Source: Lujinxingia vulgaris
Lineage (GTDB): Bacteria; Myxococcota_A; Bradymonadia; Bradymonadales; Bradymonadaceae
Length of the DNA stretch: 64,000 bases
Assembly: GCF_007997015.1 (NCBI RefSeq)
Contig: NZ_VOSM01000002.1
Span: 558,001 to 622,000, forward strand
Direction: 5' to 3'
Part shown: in pieces, positions 58,093-64,000 of the stretch
Position numbering within the stretch: the first letter of the stretch is position 1
Layout: each line of letters opens with the position of its first letter
Made by a program: the position numbers and the translations under genes
The notes under the pieces: generated by a model
The model's database searches: none
The model's input: the letters and a program-made list of their open reading frames with translations, nothing else
Told to the model about the DNA's origin: nothing

Positions 58093-58758
58093 TTAGATCC
58101 AGTCGACGAGCTGGCGAGCGGCGTCTGAGCGCGAGACCACCACCAGGATGTCGTCGGTTTGCAAGACGGTGTCGGGCTCGGGAAGCTGCACGATGCCTCG
58201 GCCCTCGATCACGCGGCGAATGGCCACGACGTTGACGCCCACGCGGGTGGGAAGCTGCAGCTCTTTGAGGCTGCGGCCGAGCATCCCCTCCGGGGGGCGA
58301 AGTTCGGTGAGCACAAGATCTTCGCCCAGGGGCACCTCTTCGAGCACGCCGCTGTAGAGCATGCGTGTGGCCAGTCGCTCACCGAAGGCCCGCTCCGGGT
58401 TGACGACTTCGTGAGCGCCGACCAGGTGGAGGATGCGCTCGAGAAGTTCGTCGGTGGCGCGGGCGACCACCCGGGGGGCTCCCATCTTTCGCAGCAGGGC
58501 GGTGACCACGATCGCCCCCTCCCGCGACTCATCGCCGATGGCGCAGACGCAGATATCGCGGCGATCGGGGGCGGCCCGCGCCAGGGCCTCTTCGTCCATG
58601 GCGTTAAAGCAGGCGCCCTCGGCCGCAAAGCCTGCGGCCTGCTGCACGAGCTCCTCTTTGGTGTCGACGGCCAGGACATCGACGCCCTGGCCGGTCAGCG
58701 AGCGAGCCAGGGCCATGCCGAATTGCCCCAGCCCGATGATCAGAGCCTGCTTTGCCAT
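58093..58758 (-). CDS. trkA: Trk/Ktr potassium uptake regulatory subunit
   Basis: 221 residues, a single RCK unit (TrkA_N plus TrkA_C), so KtrA-like rather than the double TrkA of E. coli. The Rossmann motif GLGQFGMALARSL is at residues 9-21 and the acidic residue at the end of the second strand is AVD31 (AVDTKEE). The C-terminal RCK_C domain has VPLGEDLVLTELRPPEGM and VVAIRR. It gates the TrkH channel through nucleotide binding. Lies downstream of trkH in the same operon. Confidence 0.93.
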   Translation of the reverse strand: MAKQALIIGLGQFGMALARSLTGQGVDVLAVDTKEELVQQAAGFAAEGACFNAMDEEALARAAPDRRDICVCAIGDESREGAIVVTALLRKMGAPRVVARATDELLERILHLVGAHEVVNPERAFGERLATRMLYSGVLEEVPLGEDLVLTELRPPEGMLGRSLKELQLPTRVGVNVVAIRRVIEGRGIVQLPEPDTVLQTDDILVVVSRSDAARQLVDWI

Positions 58759-58808
58759 GGGAGTTCCACTGCGCGTGAGGAAGGTGGTTCAGAAAAGAGG
58801 AGGTTCAG

Positions 58809-60803
58809 TTAGCCGACCGGCAGGGTGCGCGTGGGGCGCGTCCAGTCGGAGCTCGGCGTGCGCGATGCCAGTAGCAGAAAGAGCGTCAGCGGGCCAATTC
58901 GACCGATGAACATCGAGAGCATCACAATGATTTTGCCCACGGTGTCGAGCATGCCCGTCCCTCCGATCGTCAGCCCCACGGTGCCCAGCGCGCTCAACGC
59001 CTCGAAGATCGCCATCATAAAGGGCATCTGCTGGGTGATGAGCAGGGCGAGCGTCATCACCACCCCGATCATCGCCCCCACTGTGGCGATGGCGGCCGCC
59101 CGGAAGATCGTCTGTTGCGGGATATGAAACCCGAAGGCTTCGACGCGCGCGCGGTTGGCCAGCGCGCTGCGCACCACCAGAAAGAGCAGCGCGATGGTGG
59201 TGGTCTTGATGCCGCCGGCGGTCGAGCCTGGCGAGCCGCCGATGAACATCGCCATGAGCATGATCAGCACGCTGGCCGGGTGCAGCAGCGAGAAGTCCAC
59301 GGAGTTAAAGCCCGCGGTGCGCAGCGTGATGGACTGGAAGATGGCGTTAAACGCGCGGTCGACCGTTCCCAGTGCCTCAAAGCTATGGGTGGATTCTGAG
59401 AAGAAGAAAAAGACCGCCGGCAAAAGCCAGAGCAAAAGCGAGGTCGTCATCACCACGCGCACATGCAGCGAGACAGGGCGACCTCGCCACCAGCGCGGCA
59501 GCGAGGCGACGACCGCCGGCCCCAGCCCCCCGACCACAATCAACAGTCCGATCGTCATCAGGATCGCCGGGTTAGATTGCACGCTCATCAGGCTATCGGA
59601 GCGCAGCGCAAAGCCGGCGTTGCAGAAGGCGGAGATCGAGGTGAAGACCCCCTCCCAGATGGCGCGCCCCGGCGGGGACCCCTCAAGCCAGAAGAGGCCG
59701 GAGAGGATCGTCGCACCGATGAGCTCGGTCACACACGTGATCAACAAAATCAACTTGAGCGCCGCGCTGATCTGGCCGCGGTCGCGCTCGCCAATCAGCT
59801 GGGCGATGGCGCCCTCATGGCGCATGCTCAGCCGGCGCCCCAGCAGCAAAAACGCCGCCGTCGAGAAGGTCATGATCCCGAGCCCGCCGATCTGAATGAG
59901 CACCAGGATGGTGAGCTGGCCCACGCCGGTGAAGTCCACCGGGGTGTCGAGCACAATCAGCCCCGTCACACACGTGGCGCTGACCGCGGTGAAGAAAGCA
60001 TCAATGATGCTGATCGGGCGCGAGGTTGCCTGAGGCAACGAGAGGAAAAGCCCTCCGACGACGCAGGTGATTAAAAAGGTCGTCGCCAGCAGGCGCGCCG
60101 GGTTGGTGGCGACAGGCTCCCACCAGTGCGCTTCGGGGTCGGAAGCGGGGTGATCAAGCACCCACAGCCGTACCGCGAGCAGGATCACGACCACCGCCCA
60201 CAGGCTCAATGTCAGCCCGACGCTGGCTCCGATCATCAGGGGGAGTGGGCCCGCCAGGGCCAGCGCGCTGGCGAGCATCGCCAGCTCGCGGGGGGCCTGA
60301 CGGCAGCGCCACAGGCCGTGGGTCATCACGATCAGCGCAAAGACGATCGAGAGTCCCACCGAGCTCACGCCCAGAAGTTCCGGGGGCGATACCAGCACCG
60401 CATTGAGCCAGACGGCGACCATGCCCAGCGAGGCACCGACGGCCCCCGCCGCACCGCGACCCCGCGCCGGGACCTGGCCATCCTGCAGCCAGAGCAACCA
60501 GTACCCTCCCAGCAGAAGACTCAAGGCCCACAAAAAAGCCGGTCCGGGCCGGGTGGCCGAGACCAGCAGGGTGGGGGTCAACCCCACCAGCACAAGTCCC
60601 AGAGACATCAGTCGCCAGGCGGGGTGTTGCCAGCGCGACGCACTGGTCAAAACCCAGAGCGCCGCACAGATAAACGCCCCCAGAATGAGGGGGCGCGGGG
60701 CTGCCAGCCAGTCGGGTAGTTGCTCAGTGGTGCCCCAGGCCAGCACAAACGCAGGTGAGCCCGCGCGCAGAAGCGCGCGGGCCAGGTTGGGTCGAGTCAA
60801 CAT
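58809..60803 (-). CDS. trkH: Trk/Ktr potassium transporter with an extended N-terminal membrane region
   Basis: 664 residues; KtrB/TrkH proteins are usually 450-490. The first ~210 residues add several membrane helices (for example GAFICAALWVLTSAS, FLWALSLLLGGYWLL, LIVMTHGLWRC) before the four M-P-M units. The selectivity-filter P loops are recognised: ATCVTGL, SAFCNAGFA, TLRTAGFNS and ALGTVGLTI. The last has the conserved Gly. Operon with trkA and a HAMP sensor, downstream of RNase J. The extra helices may mediate partner contacts or sensing. Confidence 0.92.
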   Translation of the reverse strand: MLTRPNLARALLRAGSPAFVLAWGTTEQLPDWLAAPRPLILGAFICAALWVLTSASRWQHPAWRLMSLGLVLVGLTPTLLVSATRPGPAFLWALSLLLGGYWLLWLQDGQVPARGRGAAGAVGASLGMVAVWLNAVLVSPPELLGVSSVGLSIVFALIVMTHGLWRCRQAPRELAMLASALALAGPLPLMIGASVGLTLSLWAVVVILLAVRLWVLDHPASDPEAHWWEPVATNPARLLATTFLITCVVGGLFLSLPQATSRPISIIDAFFTAVSATCVTGLIVLDTPVDFTGVGQLTILVLIQIGGLGIMTFSTAAFLLLGRRLSMRHEGAIAQLIGERDRGQISAALKLILLITCVTELIGATILSGLFWLEGSPPGRAIWEGVFTSISAFCNAGFALRSDSLMSVQSNPAILMTIGLLIVVGGLGPAVVASLPRWWRGRPVSLHVRVVMTTSLLLWLLPAVFFFFSESTHSFEALGTVDRAFNAIFQSITLRTAGFNSVDFSLLHPASVLIMLMAMFIGGSPGSTAGGIKTTTIALLFLVVRSALANRARVEAFGFHIPQQTIFRAAAIATVGAMIGVVMTLALLITQQMPFMMAIFEALSALGTVGLTIGGTGMLDTVGKIIVMLSMFIGRIGPLTLFLLLASRTPSSDWTRPTRTLPVG

Positions 60804-60827
60804 CGCTGCGGCCTTAAGGCAACTTCA

Positions 60828-62516
60828 TCAGAGCTCGTGCACCACCGGAATGACCACCGGACGCCTTCCAAGCTCTTTACTGATGTAGCGGCGAATGTGG
60901 GTGCGAATCGCCTCTTTGACCTCCGAGATGTCACCGCGCGCCGCCCGGGAGAGCTCCTGGACGCCGTTCCAGGCGGCCTGGGCAGCCTGCTCCAACAACT
61001 CATCACTCTCGGTGGTGTTGACCACCCCGCGCTGAAGAACGGTGGGAGGCGCGACCAGCGAGCCCGACTCGCGATCGAGGATACCCATCGCCATCACGAT
61101 GCCGGCGCTGGCCAGCTTGCGACGATCGCGCAGCTGGAAGTCCTCGGTGTCGCCCACGTTGCGACCGTCGACCAGCATACGCCCGTGATGCACGCGACCG
61201 ATGACTTCGGCACCCTTATCGGTGATCTGCAGGCAGTCGCCGTTCTCGATCAGGTGGGTGTTCTCCACGCCCACTTCCGAGCCCAGACGCGCGTGCCCTT
61301 TACGCATGCGGTACTCGCCATGGACCGGGATCAGGTGGGTGGGGCGAGTGAGGTTGAGCATCAGCTTGAGCTCTTCCTGCTTGGCGTGGCCCGAGCCGTG
61401 GATGACCTTGTCGTCGGCCGTGATGATGGTGGCGCCGCGCTTATAAAGCGCGTTGACCATCGAGTTGATGCCGTACTCATTGCCCGGGATCTGACGCGCG
61501 CTGAGCACGATGGTGTCGCCCTCTTGCACTTCCACGTGGCGATGATCCCCGAAGGCCATGCGCGCCAGCGAGGAGCGCGGCTCGGCCTGGCTGCCCGTGG
61601 AGATGATCAGGATGCGCTTGTCCGGATACTTGTCCATCTCCTCCGGGTTGATGAGCACATCTTCGGGAGGGAAGGGCAAGAACCCTAAGTCGCGGGCGAT
61701 GTTGGAGTTTTTGACAAGGCTTGTACCCATGAGCACGGCCTTGCGCTTGTGGCGGTAGGCCAGCTCCAGCAGGCCCGCGACGCGGTGAAGGTTACTGGAG
61801 AACTGCGCCACAATGAGGCGCCCCGGCGCGTTTTCGAAGACCTCCGAGAAGCCCTGGAAGACGGCGCGCTCGCTGCGCGTGAAGCCCGGAACTTCCGAGT
61901 TGGTGCTGTCGCCAAAGAGCGCGAGCACGCCCTGATCACCCAGCGCCGCAAGGCGCGGGAGGTCGGTCATCGGCTCGTACATCGGAGTCTGGTCGATCTT
62001 CCAGTCGCCGGTAAAGAGCGCGGTCCCCATCGGGGTATGCAGCGCAATCGCCATGGCGTTGGGCACCGAGTGGTTGATGTGCACAAACTCCGCCACAAAG
62101 GGGCCGATCTCCAGCTGCTCGCCAGGCTCCACTTCGATCAGGTCCACCTGGTTGCCCAGCCCGTGCGACTGCAGCTTGCGGTTAAGCATCCCCAGGGTAA
62201 GCCGCCCGCTGTAGACGGGCACATCGACTTCCTGAAGGAAGAAGGGCGCGCCGCCGATGTGGTCCTCGTGACCGTGGGTCAGCAGGATACCGTCGAGCTT
62301 ATCGAGGTTGTCGAGCACGTAGCTCCAGTCCGGGAGCACGATGTCGACGCCGAAGTCGCCGGTCTCGGGGAAGGTGATGCCGCAGTCGATCATCAGCATC
62401 GAGCCGTTGCACTCGATGATCGAGCAGTTCATACCAACCTCATCCAGACCACCGAGCGGAATGTAGCGCAGGTAGTCTTTTTTGGGCGGGGCGGGTAGCA
62501 GGTTGTTTTCGCTCAT
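60828..62516 (-). CDS. rnj: Ribonuclease J
   Basis: 562 residues. Metallo-beta-lactamase/beta-CASP RNase: HGHEDHIGG at residues 81-89 (His81, His83, Asp85, His86), FVHINHSVPNA, TGDWKIDQ, GDSTNSEVPGFTRSE, STGSQAEPRSSL and HGEYRMRKGHA with the RNase J motif. It provides 5'-3' exonuclease and endonuclease activity for mRNA decay and rRNA maturation, replacing RNase E-centred decay in many bacteria. First gene of the minus-strand run that continues to the CDF gene. Confidence 0.95.
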   Translation of the reverse strand: MSENNLLPAPPKKDYLRYIPLGGLDEVGMNCSIIECNGSMLMIDCGITFPETGDFGVDIVLPDWSYVLDNLDKLDGILLTHGHEDHIGGAPFFLQEVDVPVYSGRLTLGMLNRKLQSHGLGNQVDLIEVEPGEQLEIGPFVAEFVHINHSVPNAMAIALHTPMGTALFTGDWKIDQTPMYEPMTDLPRLAALGDQGVLALFGDSTNSEVPGFTRSERAVFQGFSEVFENAPGRLIVAQFSSNLHRVAGLLELAYRHKRKAVLMGTSLVKNSNIARDLGFLPFPPEDVLINPEEMDKYPDKRILIISTGSQAEPRSSLARMAFGDHRHVEVQEGDTIVLSARQIPGNEYGINSMVNALYKRGATIITADDKVIHGSGHAKQEELKLMLNLTRPTHLIPVHGEYRMRKGHARLGSEVGVENTHLIENGDCLQITDKGAEVIGRVHHGRMLVDGRNVGDTEDFQLRDRRKLASAGIVMAMGILDRESGSLVAPPTVLQRGVVNTTESDELLEQAAQAAWNGVQELSRAARGDISEVKEAIRTHIRRYISKELGRRPVVIPVVHEL

Positions 62517-62650
62517 GAATCCTCTTCATACAGGTGTACGTCGGCCCTGGCCACAGCGCATCCGGCGCGTGACAAGGATCAGGGCCCTGACTGTCGGTTT
62601 TAAATGGGGTGATTCAAAAGTATCACGTCGGGAAGGTCATATCGGGGTGT

Positions 62651-62950
62651 TCAGGCGCCGGGACGCGTCGCCGGAGCGCGATCGTCACACTCTCCGGGGG
62701 GGGCTTCATCGGGATGAAGCCAGTGACCGTCGGCGGCGTTTGCATCGTCGCATCGCTCGTGGGCCGGGGGCGGAGAACACCAGAGGCAATCTTCGGGGCG
62801 TTCCAGAAGCTGCACAGAGATCTCGGCGCTGTCGTCGTCGGCACCGGTGGCGCTGTCGACCAGCGCGCGAGGCGTCAACAAAAGAGCGCTCGCAAACGCC
62901 AGGGCGCCAACGAGAAGCTTCAACGTGAGATGTGTGAGGGGCCCGGTCAT
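62651..62950 (-). CDS. Small secreted protein, hypothetical
   Basis: About 99 residues from ATG at 62950: MTGPLTHLTLKLLVGALAFASALL is a good signal peptide. The mature part has two Cys-containing segments (CLWCSPPPAHERC and GECDDRAP) and is acidic. No upstream Shine-Dalgarno of quality is seen. The gene stands between the RNase J gene and the NfeD-like gene, and the remaining sequence around it (62517-62650 and 62951-63201) shows no other gene. Confidence 0.45.
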   Translation of the reverse strand: MTGPLTHLTLKLLVGALAFASALLLTPRALVDSATGADDDSAEISVQLLERPEDCLWCSPPPAHERCDDANAADGHWLHPDEAPPGECDDRAPATRPGA

Positions 62951-63201
62951 GCCGTAAGAACTCAGTATTTTCGTCACCGTTAACGCCCTGAACTCTAGCA
63001 GGTATTCCACATCATTAAAAGGCCGGACGAAAACTCGACTCGCCGGCAGTCGCCTTGATCGCTTGGGCGTTGCGCGCTATCAAAGGCTGCGCACGCGTTA
63101 ATCCATGTCCACCACTTTTGTCCGTGGGCTCGTTGAATGTCTGGATGATGGGGAGAGTTTCATCTCGCCATCCGGTCAGCGAGCCCGATGACAGGTCGTC
63201 T

Positions 63202-63861
63202 ATGCTGGCACTCTACGTATTCTGTCTGGTCTTCGGGGGCCTCTTCGTGGCGATGACCGTCTTCGCCGGGCTGGGATCCGACGCCGATCTGGAAGCCGAC
63301 GGGGAGGGGGACTTCGATCTCGATAAAGAGTTTGAGATCGATAAAGAGTTTGAGATCGATAAAGAATTTGAAGTCGATAAGGACTTTGATGGCGACGCCG
63401 ACAAAGATTTTGAGACCGGGCACGGGCGGCGCTTTCGGCCGCTGCGAAGCTTTAAGTTTTATACCTATTCGATGGCCTTCTTCGGGCTGACCGGCACGCT
63501 GCTCACGGTGCTGGGGCTTGCCAGCGGTGCGCTGGCCGCCGGGCTCTCGGCCTTGATGGGCCTGGGCGCCGGCCTGGCCGTTGCCTACGTGCTCTACTTA
63601 GGCGGCCTCAGCGAGGGCGGGCGGGCCACCAACGATGATGATTTTGTGGGGACCACCGCCCGGGTGCTGCTTCCGGTGAAGAAGGGCCAGCGAGGTAAAG
63701 TTCGCGTGACCATCGGCGGGCGCAGCATGGATGTGATGGCGGTGACCGAGGATGAGGGTGTGGTGCTCGACTTAAATGAGTCCTGCTTCGTCCTCGGGAT
63801 TGAAGACGGCGTGGCGCGCGTGGTCGATATGCGCGCGCTCGAAGAACGACGGCAGAGTTAA
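63202..63861 (+). CDS. NfeD-like membrane protein with acidic hexapeptide repeats
   Basis: 219 residues from ATG at 63202 (AGGTCG upstream; the frame opens earlier, from 63055, but the earlier region is not gene-like). N-terminal membrane helix, then an acidic repeat (FEIDKE three times, then FEVDKDF and DKDFE), then two more helices (SMAFFGLTGTLLTVLGLASG and LMGLGAGLAVAYVLYLGG), and a C-terminal OB-fold-like domain (DFVGTTARVLLPVKKGQRGKVRVT) like NfeD. NfeD proteins accompany flotillins; the next gene begins with a hydrophobic N-terminus compatible with one. Confidence 0.75.
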   Translation: MLALYVFCLVFGGLFVAMTVFAGLGSDADLEADGEGDFDLDKEFEIDKEFEIDKEFEVDKDFDGDADKDFETGHGRRFRPLRSFKFYTYSMAFFGLTGTLLTVLGLASGALAAGLSALMGLGAGLAVAYVLYLGGLSEGGRATNDDDFVGTTARVLLPVKKGQRGKVRVTIGGRSMDVMAVTEDEGVVLDLNESCFVLGIEDGVARVVDMRALEERRQS

Positions 63862-63941
63862 GGCACCTCGGCGACCATTATGAAGCTGTGGCCTGCGCCG
63901 GTTGCGCAGCCCCGGGTTCATCAACGTAAGGGATAGAGGGT

Positions 63942-64000
63942 ATGGAAGGTATCGTCATTACGACCATCTTTTTAGGGTTCTTCGGGTTCATCGCCGTCTC
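63942..64000 (+). CDS. N-terminus of a membrane protein, probable flotillin-type gene (partial)
   Basis: The ATG at 63942 is preceded by AGAGGGT and opens a frame to the window end: MEGIVITTIFLGFFGFIAV. A single hydrophobic helix at the N-terminus, after an NfeD-like gene, is the usual context for flotillin/YqiK. Only 19 codons are visible. Confidence 0.5.
   Translation, partial: MEGIVITTIFLGFFGFIAV

Overview
The window is a high-GC, gene-dense stretch of chromosome from a Gram-negative bacterium. Many secreted lipoproteins, an alpha-2-macroglobulin, a matrixin with a C-terminal Cys/TM/Arg tail resembling MYXO-CTERM, cysteine-rich Pal and DUF7151-type lipoproteins, a TonB-less porin operon and RNase J together suggest Myxococcota, probably the Bradymonadia/Bradymonadales. 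This placement is inference from gene content only.

Layout. 0-12.4 kb (+, apart from two genes at 4.0-5.7 kb): end of an A2M gene, a cupin, an NAD(P)-binding epimerase-like protein, a THI5/NMT1-like protein, a small lipoprotein, an M32 carboxypeptidase, an unknown protein, a LysM-M74 murein endopeptidase, and a tightly overlapping SRPBCC / TrpB-like / TrpA-like trio in which the TrpB PLP lysine and TrpA Asp60 are replaced. 12.4-22 kb: MscS-type channel, two coupled secreted paralogues, a coupled SurA-like lipoprotein and metzincin, a VWA protein, a PHP phosphoesterase and dinB. 22.2-30 kb is the accessory region: a DUF7151-like lipoprotein, two copies of one IS3-family element bracketing a lower-GC P-domain lipoprotein and an IS66 remnant, a second DUF7151-like gene broken by the second IS copy, and a GC-rich repeat array with long G/C palindromes.

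30-36 kb (-): an operon of porin, giant CehA/PHP-like lipoprotein and EF-hand secreted protein. 36.4-39.6 kb: an RNA-rich block with four tRNA-Ser genes (TGA, GCT, CGA, GGA), tRNA-Arg(ACG) directly upstream of tadA (the enzyme that deaminates A34 of that tRNA), SRP RNA, and a cobalamin riboswitch ahead of two coupled lipoproteins. 39.6-48.7 kb: thrS without a TGS domain, a DsbA-like lipoprotein, a c-heme-like lipoprotein with its membrane partner, a Pal/CpoB-like/TPR run, and an FHA zinc-ribbon protein.

48.8-52.8 kb (-): an envelope/peptidoglycan operon (DUF3108, S66 LD-carboxypeptidase, serine hydrolase, inositol monophosphatase). 53-55 kb: a large unrecognised protein. 55-62.5 kb (-): a probable operon RNase J, TrkH, TrkA, HAMP sensor, mannose-1-phosphate guanylyltransferase, CDF transporter. 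The window ends with an NfeD-like membrane protein and the first codons of a probable flotillin-type gene.

The most unusual signals are the TrpB/TrpA-like pair lacking catalytic residues, the B12 riboswitch controlling two uncharacterised lipoproteins, the hairpin repeat array at 29.5-30.0 kb, and the tadA/tRNA-Arg(ACG) pairing. All database-type assignments here come from reading the sequence, not from searches.
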